Source: Cyclina sinensis (taxonomy: Eukaryota; Mollusca; Bivalvia; Venerida; Veneridae). Taken from it: a stretch of DNA of 64,000 bases. Of the stretch, positions 13,080-25,060 are shown one piece after another. The position numbers were made by a program, and so were the translations under genes. How positions within the stretch are numbered: position 1 is the first letter of the stretch; every line of letters starts with the position of its first letter. The notes under the pieces are model-generated. The model was not told where the DNA came from and searched no databases. It worked only from the letters and a program-made list of their open reading frames with translations. Location: positions 29,972,882-30,036,881 of the forward strand of contig JAAONU010000006.1 in the NCBI GenBank assembly GCA_012932295.1. The letters are read 5' to 3'.

Positions 13080-13430
13080 GTGAGCTTTTGTGACCATTGA
13101 TTGTCCAGCGTGTGTCGGGCGACATGTGTCGTGCTTTTTCAACAATTTGACTTGAACGACTTAAATTCCATCAAGAACTCTGGTTGCTATGTCAACAGAA
13201 AGGAAAAGCTTAAGAAGTCTTCTTGTCTGAAACTACAGGGTCTTAAGCCTTAAGATTTGATATTAAGCATTTTCTAGCGGTCCTCTTCTAAGTTTGTTCA
13301 AATTATATGCCTGGGTTCAAAGTTGGTCCTGTTCCGGGGGTCAATTGATTTCACATACTAGGCTTTTGTAAGGAAACCTAAAAATCTTGTGTGAAACCAC
13401 AAAGCCTAGAACTTAGATATTTTAGCTCAC
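13080..13430 (+). repeat. Partial copy of the ~160-bp repeat family head
   Basis: Begins with the family head 'gtgctcaagggtgagctttt' and runs through 'aagaagtcttcttgtctgaaac' units. A second head, 'agctcacctgagcacgaag', starts at 13424. The same head opens the intronic array of unit B at 21277. Confidence 0.7.
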
Positions 13431-13599
13431 CTGAGCACGAAGTTTTTGGAATTGTTGATTGTCCGGCGTGTGGCGTGCGTCGTGCGTCGTCAACAATTTG
13501 ACTTGAACGACTTCCCCTCCTTTACTGCTAAGCCAACTTTGACGAAACATGCCCGTAGTACTCCTTCCATGAAGCTCTACCAGCGTAAGAGAGTTTACA

Positions 13600-14600
13600 A
13601 AATAATTCATTCATTTGGGATGGATTTCTGAAGTAAAACCTCATATCATTTTTTTCAATTTCAACCTTCAAAACATTTTTCTAACCTGTTTACCCATTTA
13701 AAATTTCCTTTAAACTATCATAAGTGTAGTAGATACACTGATTTACAGCACTGACATGATATAATCTGGATTCTTAAGACACTTAAAAGGACAGTTAATC
13801 GGATTTTGTCCTGAATATGGTTCAAAAACCAATGAAGGGATTGACATAATTTCATAAGATCATAAAGGACACTGAGAGTAATTGCAGTGCATAAGAACCA
13901 TAACTAATCTTGACTTGTTTTTTATTATCTCCCCTTACAATATTTTGCTTTCCAGGGGCACAGCCATAACAATATTAAATCCATTTAGCTAATATCGGGC
14001 AAACAGGTAGAGGGAATGGTCAAGAAGTGCAGTGTTCAAAAACAATTACTCTAGCTGCCCCCATTTTTATCTCATTTGTTTTCGAAGAAAGGGATTAAGC
14101 TAATATTGGCATATATATAGAGGGGAGTGGCAGGAAGTGCACCTAGATCGAGGGGAGTGACAGGAAGTGCAATATTCAAAATTGATAACTCTAGCCGCCC
14201 CCAATTTTATCTCTTCTGTTTTCGAAGATAAAAGTGGAGTTATTATCGTTGCTTGCTTAGGTGGGCGTCGTCATGGCCGCGTCTTGCGAAATCTTAAATT
14301 TAGCTGATTATTCATAAACCATAAAGCTTGGAGTTTTGATATTTGGTGTGAAGCATTTCTAGTAGACCTCTTACATGTTGCTTCATATCATGACCCAAGG
14401 GTCAATATTGGCCCCGCCCTGTGGCTTATTTTTAGTTATACAGAAACAACTTCGAACATCTTCTTTAAAACCATTTGCAACAGAGCTTTGTATTTTGATG
14501 TGAGGCATCCACTAGTATACCAAAATATATATTATGTCCCTGGGGCGAAGATTAGCCGCACCCAAGGATAAGTAAGGCCCCCTCCCCAAGTCCCTCCCCC
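13600..14600 (+). repeat. Dispersed repeat, copy 1 of 3 in the window
   Basis: The sequence from 'atttctgaagtaaaa' at 13625 through 'gagaca/gatacactgatttacagca' and 'ggcaggaagtgca' recurs at 49115-49500 and, split in two, at 38960-39150 plus 40520-41220. Internally 14100-14170 is a short direct duplication ('gaggggagtggcaggaagtgca'-like). No coding capacity is seen. Confidence 0.8.
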
Positions 14601-14611
14601 GACTTTACCAG

Positions 14612-14612
14612 A

Positions 14613-14649
<37 letters not shown>

Positions 14650-14665
14650 ACTTACACACACACAC
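14612..14665. repeat. (CT)n/(CA)n compound microsatellite
   Basis: A short CT run followed by about 45 bases of CA repeat with one TT interruption. Confidence 0.95.
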
Positions 14666-14689
14666 ATCCCCGTATATTTTTCTCATTTC

Positions 14690-15710
14690 TCTTTTAATAT
14701 CAAATATGATAGATAACTTCATTGATATAGACTTATATGGAAAAATTCCCTTTTAACCTTGACCTTTTGACCTACTTCTTTTTTTGCAGCTACAGTATGG
14801 AAATTTGAATCATACGTATAAATGTGCATGCAGATTTTACTTCGACTTTAGGTAACATTTGCATTGACCTACTGACCTATTTTCTTGTATTTGCAGCTTT
14901 AGTATGGAAATTTGAACTATACTTCTAATTTTGCATGTGGATATTATCTTTGACCATAGTTGACATTAACATTGTCTGTACTACAGACCTACTTATTGTA
15001 TTTGAAGGGGTGTCTATGAAGTTTGGACCAGATATACGATCAACTTCAACATTGGGTGAACTTAACTTGATTCCTTCATTGGCAACGATGTTTTAAATGG
15101 TGGCACTCAGGTGAGAGATACAAGGCTGTCATGGTACTTTTGTTATATTCCCATCAGTATTAAAGGGATTTAGTCGATAGTACACCTGTGGATAAAGGAC
15201 AAATAGAGGAAGTGCATTATCAAAGTATAACCCGACCTTGCCCAATTTTTTCAACACCTCTCGTTATTATTTTAATGATGCTTATTCTGAGAAATACTTA
15301 ACAAGTGTTCAACATACATGCTTGATATTCAAAACAATAGATAAATGATGCGAAATAACGTGCAGTTTTTAAGAATCACAGCACTTCCTGGCCATGTTTA
15401 TTAAATGTCCCTCTTTCAATACCCTCGCAAACGAAGTTTGGGTGGGTATACAGGAATCACTTTGTGGGTAGGTCGGTTAGTCCACTAACTGTAACTTTGT
15501 CATGCATGACGGGGTTTTGAAATAAGTTGATATAAATGCAGCTCCCAGCTGCATAACTCAAAAGTTAAGGTCATTCTCAGATGGCATCCATATTTTGTGT
15601 CAAATCTGTTCTTTTATCCAGTGATTTTTAAATAATTTTGCATATGTGATGCCTACAGGATAACAATGAATCGAGATTAGTCATTTTGATAAAAAAAAAA
15701 AATTTGGTAG
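14690..15710 (+). repeat. Degenerate tandem repeats and a dispersed repeat
   Basis: At 14740-15030 a unit of about 120 bases ('gacctactt..ttgcagct.cagtatggaaatttgaa') repeats two to three times. At 15413-15710 a different dispersed repeat starts with 'accctcgcaaacgaagtttg'. No gene is visible. Confidence 0.65.
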
Positions 15711-16907
15711 AAAATAATAGGATTTTCACTCCAATCTATACTTAGAAACACATACTAAAAAGAATACACCCATTTTGAAATAGTGATTCTATGGGGAGCA
15801 TCCATCGGTTCTACCAATTTTCTTGTTTCATAGCTCATAATTTAGTGAGGGACTTACTCATTTCAGTTTATTTAGTGGGCACCCTTTAAAGCCAAACTGT
15901 ACTTACCTTTCAATTTCATACACTGAATAAACACTTTAAACTGTACTAGCTATTTACACTTCATACACTAAATACATATCCAAGTTGGGGAATTGAGAAA
16001 AATGACGTATCCCTTAATTAGATAAAATGTGGGAAAACCATTGAAAAACTTCTGAAGGCAGAGCTCTCCTTTGTAATTGAATTTTTAGACTGATCTCTTG
16101 GTATTTATTGAGAAATCTCTGGATCTCAGAGACAGGAAAAAAATAAAATGAATATGATATAATCATTTATTCAAACTTACGTAATTGTAAACAATAATTC
16201 ATTCATATCAGCATTCTCTGACAAGCTTAAAAAATATGAACGTATTCAAGAATAGTTCATAATAGAAAATGCAAGAAACTATTTTGTACAATGTTAAATT
16301 CTTGAGTGGTTAAGTAATGATTTATGAATACATTAACACTTAATGAAAAGCAATCTATTTATTCCCTGAAGAAATCAAAGCACTGAAAGTGCTGATAGTA
16401 GTGGTTGTTGGGGAAAGGGGTATGGTGAGGGAAATGTCTGAAAGTTAAAAAAAAGTAGAACCAAGACTTCAGTGTCATTTTACAGATTTATTTTCTGGAA
16501 GTTTACAGAATGATGTTCACTAAGAAGAATCATATTTATCTGACATTTTAACAATGTGTATTAATCACTTAGTAAATATATAATCTTCAAGGCCAATGCT
16601 AGTAGAAGCTCTGCAACAAACTCTATAGCTGATATTAGGCTGCCCTGTACTCTTTAGTGTACCAAGGAAAGATAGCCAGGAGAAAAAAATGTCAAAATTG
16701 TGTGAGAATCATGACCTGCAATTTGATAAGTCCCAGAAGTGAAAACTTATCTCAAATGATGAGGGTGAGTGTCAATACAAAGATTAAGAGATGCTAGGAA
16801 TGCAAAGGAAAACTGAAAGAAGAAAAATACATACAAGGACAAGTTTAACAAAACATTTAAGGATCAACAGTTTAGTATTTTTCAGATACTATAGATTACT
16901 TAAAATA

Positions 16908-18903
16908 CAAGGGACTGTTTGATAAATTCGTGGAATTTTGCTTAACAAAGTGCTGTACATGGTTAATGGTGACCGGCAGATTACTGTTCGCGTAATATCT
17001 GATGATTTGGGAGTGTCCTACTCGATGACAGTTCACCGGATACTAACACAGGACCTAGGAATGTCGAAGATCAGTGCTTGATGGGTTCCCAGGCTTCTGA
17101 AGGACGATGAAAAAGAGCGACCTGTAAACGACGTTGACGTCAATTTGTATTTGACGCCCGGCAATGTATGTTTACACACGTTAGTTAAATATATGTATCT
17201 TTTTATGCCCCCATCAAACATAAGGGGGCATATAGTTTTGCAATGTCGGTCAGTCGGTAGACACTTTGGTTTCCGATCAATGTCTAGAGGACCCTTAGAC
17301 CCACCTTCTTTAGACTTGGTATGTAGATTAGTCATGACTAGTAGATGATCCTTGTAGATTTTTAGGTCACATGGTCAAAGGACAGGGTCATAGTGACCTT
17401 GAATAGCAAACTGTGTAGGTAGGGCATGACAATTAGATGACCCTTACAGTTTTTCACGTCACCAGGTCAAAGGTCACGGTAACTGTGACCCTGAATAGCA
17501 AAACAGTTTCTGATCAATAACTACAGAACCCTTGGTCTCAGATTGTTCAAACTTAGTACAAGGTTGGTCAAGAAAAGTTGATGACCTTTGTAGTTTTTCA
17601 GGTCATAAAGTCAAAGGTCAATGTCACAGTGACCTTGAAGAGCAAAACGGTCTCCTATAAATAACTACGAACCCTTGGTCCCAGGTTAGTGTGTAGCTGG
17701 TCATGACTAGAAAATGACCCCCTACAGATTTTCAGGTCACCAAGTCAAAGATCAAGGTCTCAATGAGCTTGAAAAGCAGAACAGTTACTGATCAATAACT
17801 ATAGAACCCTTGGTCCACGGTTCTTCATACTTAATGTATAGGTTGATCATGACTAGTAGATGACCCCTATAGTTCTTCTAGTCACCAGGTCAAAAATCAA
17901 GGCCACAATGACCTTGAAGAGCAAAACCGTCTCCTAAAAATAACTATGAGCCCTTGGTCCCTGGTTGTTTAAACATAGTGTGTGGGTTGGACATGACCAG
18001 TAAATAACCTCAATAGTTTTTCACATCACCAGGTCAAAGGTCAGGATCACAGTGACCTTGAAGAGCAAAACAGTTTCCGATCAATAACTATAGAACTTTT
18101 GGTCCCAGGTTCTTCAAACTTAGAACGTAGGTTGGTCATGACAACTAAATGGCCCCTAAAGGTCACAGTGAGCTTAAAAAGCAAACCATTTCGGATCAGT
18201 TACTATAGAAGGTTTGGTTCAAGGTGCTTCATGCTTAGTTTGTAGGTTGGCCATGACCAATAAATAACCCCTATCGTTTTTAACGTCACAGTGACCTTGA
18301 AAAGTAAAACAGTTTCTTGTCAATAACTATAAAACCCTTAGTCCAAAGTCCTTCAAACTTAGTATTATGTTGCTCTTCACTAGTGGATGACCCTTGTAGT
18401 TTTTCAGGTCACCAACTCATTTAATATGTAGAATTGCCATGAACAGTACATGACAAGTTGTCATTGACATCTATCGTTTTTCAGGTCATTGGGTCAAAGG
18501 TCAAGGGTCACAGTGTCCTTAAAAAGCAAAATGGTTTCCGATAAATAAGTGTAGAACGCTTGGGATCATGTTCCTCAAACTTTGTATACAAGTTGTTCAT
18601 GACTTATAGATAAGCCCTTTAATTTTTCAGGTCACCAGGTCAATGGCCAAGGTCACACTGGCCTTGAATAGCAAAACGGTTTCCGATCAATTAATATATA
18701 ACGCTTGGTCAAAGCTCCTCAATACTTCATACGGGGCATATAGGTTTTACAAACATCTCTTGTTTATGTATTGACAGGTTTAAATGAAAATTGCAGATTC
18801 TGTAGAATGGATGTTGTTCTTCACTTATTTGAAATACCAGTTGAATCTATCAAGTAATAATACTTTTACAATAAAATTCCACGAATTTGTCAAACAGCCC
18901 TCG
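16908..18903 (+). mobile_element. Mariner-like transposon, interrupted and decayed
   Basis: Inverted ends match over about 30 bases (5' CAAGGGACTGTTTGATAAAT; reverse complement of 3' end CGAGGGCTGTTTGACAAATT) and are flanked by the TA target (16906-16907 and 18904-18905). Inside, the + strand from about 16965 to 17135 encodes a mariner/SETMAR-type helix-turn-helix segment: ITVRVISDDLGVSYS, then VHRILTQDLGMSKISA, a TGA stop, WVPRLLKDDEKERPVN. The DDD catalytic part is gone. A tandem array (17205-18765) occupies its place, so the element is both truncated and a host for a nested insertion. Unit C has no such element at the equivalent point (about 43235), so insertion followed the B/C split or was lost from C. 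Confidence 0.88.
17205..18765 (+). repeat. ~143-bp tandem repeat array nested in the mariner
   Basis: About ten degenerate units carry 'gatcaataactatagaaccc', 'ggttggtcatgactagtaga' and 'ggtcaaaggtcaaggtcaca'. Unit starts near 17270, 17506, 17649, 17785, 17928, 18075, 18190, 18312, 18534 and 18680 give spacings mostly of 136-147 bases. The ends carry related sequences (tatgcccccat ... gggggcatatag on the left, acggggcatataggtttt on the right), which suggests it moved as a defined element. It sits wholly inside the mariner. Confidence 0.88.
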
Positions 18904-19052
18904 TATACTCTCAAATAATAAATAATGCAGCTTTCTTAAACAGCTGTAGCCGCATTTATGTCTATGCAGATAGTTCCGTTCCTAGTTACACAAAAATTGA
19001 TGAACAAGAGTTTTTATTTAATGTTTATCATATAGAGTTCACATTTTTACAC

Positions 19053-19079
19053 CTACACACACACACACACACACACAAA
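19053..19079. repeat. (CA)n microsatellite
   Basis: Run of AC dinucleotides of about 26 bases in the 3' flank of TRIM-like unit B. Confidence 0.9.
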
Positions 19080-21276
19080 CATGATTGATATTTTATTTAC
19101 ATCTATAAACATACATGATTTAATGTCGAAAGGCTAACATGGCATGAAATATGCAGTTAGAGACAGAAACAACAGAAGTCAAAACATGCACAAGACACAG
19201 GAGGAGAATAACACATTTTAACGAAAACAGGTAAAAAGGCATAGAACTATTTATAGGTACAATGACTGCTAAGAAAATAAATTAAATTGCTGCATTAAGA
19301 TTATGATCAGGCACTAGATTGATTATGTGAGTACAAATCTATCCAATACAAGTATTAAAATCCAACAGTTGGTGAAAAAATGAAATATTTTGAACATTTT
19401 TGTTCACTAAATATAAAATGACTGCTTGATACAATCAGTTTAATACTATACTTTGTTAAGAGAGAACGGTTATGAAGGCTCTTTTTATATCATTATTATA
19501 TCTGCTGCATGTCATATTTTATATCAGTTCTAGTTCAGTCTTGGAATGAGGTTATGGTTTCCAGTGCCATCTGTGACATGTTTATTCATTTATGTACTTC
19601 CATCAGTATTTTATGTTATGTACAAAGCAGACTCAAGTAATATTGTTCTTATTTATGGATTTAAGCATTGTTTATATTACCATTTTATGAAATTGTAACT
19701 GACATAAGATTTTTAAAAAATGTCATTTTTTATCTTCAGTTTTACAGACGTTCATTAAAGGTTTCCTTAAATACCAAGTCTTTCACAAAAAGAATGTCGT
19801 AGTTAATTGTACTTATAATCAGCTAAGTTTAAGCTATGATTTTTTTTAAAAATTAAACATTGGTAGTAATAAAGACTAATTTTATTCAAGACATTTTATT
19901 TATTTTGTTAAGGCACTCATATCACTTAAAATAAATACCAACAAATAGACTGTAACAGCAAAAATTGTGTGACTTTTATGAAAAATCATATACTTTCATT
20001 TCATTTTCGTACCTACATCCAACAACTACCTTTGACATTTGTTTGTTGCAACATATTGCTTGAATGTCGTTTTCAGTTTTTATTACCTCACCTATCAGCT
20101 CCCCTGCACTCAGTCCAAGCTGTAGCACATTCTTGGATATAAAGCCCCATACAAGGAGGCTGCCTCTACCTGTAAGAAAACAACCACAAGCTCCACTTAA
20201 CTTGTAATCACTAAATCTTCCAACAGCTTGTCCATTACTGTTCAGTACAATCAGTCCATTATTCCAGTCAGTAACATAAATCTTTGATCCATCCTCATTT
20301 ACAGCTAGACTATAGATATTAGAGAACAATGTCTGACCTGACTGGTCCTTATTGATCTGCCTCAGCTTCTTTCCAGATAAACTGTATATATGCACTGATG
20401 TGCGAGGGTCTGAAATGTATAAGTTACCACCAGCATATGCCAGACCAAAGCATGGAAAGTCAGTGTTGATCTTTTTAGTAACTGTCATACTACTGCTTAC
20501 TGTTATGAAGGCAACGTGTTTGTTAACAGGCAAACATACAGCAACATGATGCATATTGATGGGACAAACTTGCCTGGGTGCTCCAGGTAGATCACAGTAG
20601 TCTGTGACAGTGAATGTAGAACTGTCTAAACGTTTCAACTTGTTGTTCAATTGATCAGACAGTATTATTGTTCCATCTTCCATTGTACAGGCACTGACAA
20701 TATTACATTTACATCTGTCTGACTTAACTTTAACAGAGTATGAATGACTTCTTTTGACCTGAAGTAGAGGTTCTCTCTGTCCAGAAGTGTCAGGAATAGA
20801 ATACATCATTTATTTCCTTTCTAAACCTTCTGATGTCCTTTAAGAACTCTGCTTGTCTTGACTGCAGCCTTTGTTTCGCATGATTAAGGTTTTCATGGTG
20901 GACTTTCAGGGTTTTCAGAGTTAATTCCAGGTCATTTCTTCAGCAGCAGTTGTACCATAGTTATTTTGAAGAAATTCAGGAATGTAAAAGATATCCTGGC
21001 ATAACCTAATGGATAAATGATTTCTTTATAAAAATCTGTGTACAAATATTCACAAGGAATGGCTTCATTGTTGGAATTCAGCCTCATTTTAATGCACCCA
21101 GTTAATTTAAACATGGATAATATGTCTCTGAGTTGACGATTATTGTTTAAAATACAAACACTTTTTGGGGGTTTTTAAGATGAAAATGTTAAAAAAAATC
21201 AGAAAAAATAGAACCAGAAACATTTTGATGAACTCTTAGAAATAAAATTAGTAAATTTGTAAATGTCAATATTTAG

Positions 21277-23285
21277 CTCACCTGAGCACGAAGTGCTCAT
21301 GGCTGAGCTTTTGTGATCATAGATTGTCCTGCAGGCATCAGCAAGGTATAGAGCATTGTCTAATGGACATACCAAGTTAGTTCAAATTATATTCCTAGGG
21401 TCACAATTGACACTGATTCCGGTGTTAATTAATTTTACAATCGTCTATATAGGTGAACCTTAAAAATCTTCTTGTCCTGAACCACAAAATCTTGAGCCTT
21501 AAGAGTTGGTATGAAGCATTGTCTTGTGGACCTACCAAGTTTGTTCAAATTATAATTCTGGGATCAAAATTGCCCCTGTTCTTTTCTGAAACCACAAGGC
21601 CTAGAACTTAGATATTTTTGCATGGAGCATTATCTGGAAGTCCTCTACTAAGGTTGTTCAAATAATGCCCCATTGGTCATTAATAGCCTTGCCCCAGGGG
21701 CCAATTGATTTAACATAAGTTTATATAGGGAAATTTTTTTTAAAAATCATATTGGCTGAAAGCACAAGGCCAAGAGCTTAAATATTTTGCATTGAGCTCA
21801 AGCTAGAGGTCCTCTACTAAGTTTGTTCAAATAATGTCCCTTGGGTCAAAAATGGCCCAACCAGCAAATTAAGTGATTCTACATAGGCTTATATAAGGAA
21901 AACTTTAAAAGATCTTCTTGTATGAAACCCCAAAGCCTAGAACTCAAACATTTTTAATGGAGTATCAGCTTCAGGTCCTCTACCAAGTTTGTTCAAATTA
22001 TGTCCCTGTGGTCAAAATCAGGCTTACCCGTGGGACCACTTCATTTAACATAGACTTATATAGAGAAAACTTCACCTCTACTAAATTATGCCCCATGTAT
22101 AAAAGTTGGTCCTTCCTAATGAATCAATTAATTTAACATAGACTTATATGGAGGAAACCTTAAAAACCCCAAGACCTAGAACTTAGATATTTTGCGTGGA
22201 GCACTAGCTAGAGGTCCACTACCAAGGATGTTAAATTATGCCCCTTTGGTCAAAATCAGCTTTACCCATAAGGCCATTTGATTTAACATAGTCTTAAGGT
22301 CTAGTGCACACTTTCCTATAATTGTATAAATACAACATCTGACAACTGCATCAGAGAATCGATTCTTTGGCTCAGTGGTAAGAGTGATGGCCTGAAACCC
22401 CCTCCTTGACTTTGTTGTAAAAACAAATAAAAAAATCTTTCAAGATTTCTGTCTGATCTTCTGATCTAAAAATACATAACACCATTTTTCATCATAAACG
22501 GTGACTTTCTCAAGAGTGGATGTATTACGGTCTAGTGCACAGCTTCCTATAATTGTATAAATACAACCTCTGACAACTGCGTCAAAGAATCAATTATTTT
22601 GCTCTGTGGTTAGAGTGTTGGCATGTCACAAAGGAGATCGGAGTTCGAACCCGCTCTGGGTTGTGTATTCTAAGATGCATTGCATCTTCTTGTCAGGAAC
22701 CACAAGGCCTTGAACTTAGATATTTTGCCTATAGCATCAGCAAGAGGTCCCCTATCACAAAACCTAGAACTTAGACATTTTGCCTATAATATCAACTAAA
22801 GGTCCCCTACAAATTTTGTTAAAATTATGTCCCTTAGGTCAAAATTGGCCCCACCAATGGGGTCCTATTTGTGCGGAATACTTAATCTTTAAAATTTTTC
22901 ATGTGAGAAATTGTAAATATTACAACTAAAGATTTTGCACGGATATCTGGAGGTCCTCTTTTAGGATTGATCAAATAATCCCCCTAAGGTCATAAATAAT
23001 ACTGCCCACTTGATTTTACAGTAGGGTTATAATTATAGGGAAGACTTTAAAATCTTTTTTCTGACATCTTAGATATTTTGCACAGAGCATAAACTAGAGG
23101 TCCTATACCAAGTTTGTTCAAATTATGCCCCTTGCGTGAAAATTGGCTCCATCCTGTGGCTAACTTGAATTCATACAGATTTATATAGGGAAAACCTTGA
23201 AAAACTTCTGATGTTTGCTCAACAGCAAACCCTAAGCCAGGGTATTCAGATGAACAATCAAGGGCCATCATAGCCTTCTTGTATT
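21277..23285 (+). repeat. ~160-bp tandem repeat array in the intron of TRIM-like B
   Basis: Starts with the head 'agctcacctgagcacgaagt' and ends with 'aatcaagggccatcatagcc ttcttgt', between exon 2 (21005) and exon 1 (23399). About eleven degenerate units carry 'ctctaccaagtttgttcaaa' and 'aaaatcttcttgt.tgaaaccaca'. The orientation is opposite to the gene. The equivalent intron of unit C holds the same array at 45290-47400, so the array predates that duplication. Confidence 0.85.
22303..22690 (+). mobile_element. Tandem pair of tRNA-like SINE heads
   Basis: The string 'ggtctagtgcac' followed by 'cctataattgtataaataca' occurs at 22310 and again at 22531. Each copy runs into an A-box-like 'ggctcagtggtaagagtg' or 'gctctgtggttagagtgttg'. 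Only the second copy keeps a B box (GGAGTTCGAACCCGC, about 22639). The pair sits inside the intronic array of unit B and is absent from the matching array of unit C, so it entered B after the split. Confidence 0.7.
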
Positions 23286-23803
23286 TATATTTCATTTCAG
23301 ACAGAATTTTAAAATGAACAAGGACACAAATCTGAAATAATCATTAGAGAATTGGCAATAAAAACAAAACGAAACATTAAATGTTTTGGAATTTGTACCT
23401 GTGATCTATTGCCATACATGTTCCACAGCCAACATCATCATGGTTTTGACAGTTCCTATCAATAAAATGATGTCTGTGTCGATTACATTTTTCTGTTGGT
23501 GCTGGGGGCTGTTCCTTGGGACTGGAGTCTGGCTTTGTTGAGGAGTGCTCAGTGCTTGAGCCTGATTTCTTTGTGGTCTGTTTGTTGATTGACCCAGATG
23601 GAAACTGAAATTTGAATCTTATGTCCCATCAATAGTGAAATGTCCTCATGAACTTTAACACACATTGAGCAGTAATAATCATCACATTCTGCACAGTATT
23701 TTTCAGCCTTACGATTTTTACCTTTGCGTTTGCAGACATTACACAACAGATCAAAACTTTCGTCAGACAAAATGTCTGTATTTACTCTTCCTCCGTACGC
23801 CAT

Positions 23804-24590
23804 CTTGTTGATATTTTACCAAGTTTACTCCAACTTTCCTTTTTAGTTTTCTGAAATACTTTTTGATAAACAACAGCAATTTTAACTGAAGTGCTTAACC
23901 CTTGTTCAAAGTTGAGTGATTATGAAAAGTTTGACATTTTATCATTTACATTGTTTATTGTATTGCTTTGATATGAAAAACAATAATGATCACTTGTCCC
24001 TGTATTATGAACTAACACAACCTTGCATTGTGGGTATCGATAATATTTAGGCCAGTCAAAGATCGATGTGTTTAAGTCCTAACTCGTGTAACATTTAGCT
24101 TTTGCTGGTAAAATAAAATACAAAGGTATCTGTCAGGTAACTAAAGAAGTGTTTATAATTTTTAAACCGGTTTAAACTCCAGACTATAGAAATTTCACAA
24201 TATTCTGTTAAGATATATTAACTTGATGGACTTAATTGAGTGAGTCTGTAATTAACTGCTTGGTTCTTGTCCCTGGTAAAGTTTAATTTTCCTGGTCACT
24301 TATTCATCTAATTAGATAATGTACTAATGCTTTATGACTTAAATTACTTAACATGTATTTACTCGTATGGAATTACTTTGTTTAGTACAGTGTACTGGCG
24401 ATGTTTTGCAATGTAAACAAAAGACAAGGTACATGTACTGTCACAGGTCAAATGAAATATATGAGAGGATAAAAGAACATACTATTTTACCATAATGTAA
24501 CTGTCACATATGTATAAGAAGATATATCATATTTCTAAACAGGCATACCCTTATTGAACGAGAATTCAGTTTTCTTCAAACTCATATTTA
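23804..24590. other. 5' flank of TRIM-like B, shared with C
   Basis: Non-coding. It aligns with 47922-48690 upstream of copy C, including 'ttttaaaccggtttaa' (24160/48270), 'gtacatgtactgtcacagg' and 'atgtaaacaaaagacaaggt'. This is where the promoter would be. No TATA box or initiator can be named with confidence. Confidence 0.6.
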
Positions 24591-25060
24591 TCCCCCAGCC
24601 GAAGGCGAAGTGGATATTAGAAATGTTCCCCGTCCATGCGTCCGTTTGTCCGTGCGTCCGTCCCAGTCTCGTCCGGAGCAGAACTCCAAAAGTACTGGAG
24701 CGATTTTCTTCAAGCTTCATACACTAACAGAACACATTTGGAGGAAGTTCATAGTGTAAAAACAATAACTCTACCTTGGCTACTTTTATTTAACTGTTAT
24801 TTCCGTTTATCTGATTTATTTGAAAAAAAAAATATCCAGAGCATTACTCCAAAAGTGCTTGAAGGATTTACTGCAAACTCAATACACTGAAATAGCACTT
24901 TGTTAGGACGTGCTGTGTGCTAGAATAATAACTCTACCTTGCCTACTTTTAGACTTATTCCCCTTTATCAGATTTTCTTGAAAAATATTCAAGAGCATAA
25001 CTCCCAAAGTACTTGAGCCATATAGGCGATATAGCTTTTGACTGTCAATGCTAATTGTGA
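24590..25060 (+). repeat. Dispersed repeat beginning with GTCCGT-rich tract
   Basis: Begins 'cccccagccgaaggcgaag' with a run of 'tccgt' units at about 24630-24663, then repeated 'gagcgattttcttcaagctt' / 'aactctaccttg.ctacttttag' units. The right part recurs at 50068-50390, but the left GTCCGT part does not: in block 2 a MITE ends at that junction. Confidence 0.7.

Larger units (their letters stand above)
19976..23803 (-). pseudogene. TRIM-like gene B: B-box exon + NHL exon, broken between
   Basis: Exon 1 (23803-23399) starts MAYGGRVNTDILSDESFD and encodes a Cys/His-rich B-box (CNVC, YCAECDDYYCSMCVKVH). After a frameshift it encodes a second B-box ending in IDHR, and closes at a donor CACAG|GTACAA. 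Exon 2 starts at 21005 (TTAG|GTTATGCC), phase-compatible with exon 1, and encodes a coiled-coil start then NHL repeats to TAA at 19976. Breaks compared with unit C: exon 1 is five bases short near 23607-23618, and exon 2 is about seven bases short near 20931-20945, leading to a stop. Compared with unit A, about 365 bp of coiled coil is missing at about 20790-20806. The last 277 codons (20809-19976) remain open, with NHL-like blades such as GTIILSDQLNNKLKRLD, GNLYISDPRTSVHIYS and SKIYVTDWNNGLIVLN. TRIM-NHL relatives act as ubiquitin ligases or RNA regulators. No RING is seen, as is common for mollusc B-box/NHL proteins. A truncated NHL-only product is possible but unproven. Confidence 0.88.

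Noticed and set aside
17033..17348. Overlapping 100-codon and 67-codon frames on opposite strands
   Set aside because: They cross the mariner/array junction. The real coding relic is the + strand mariner helix-turn-helix frame at 16965-17135.
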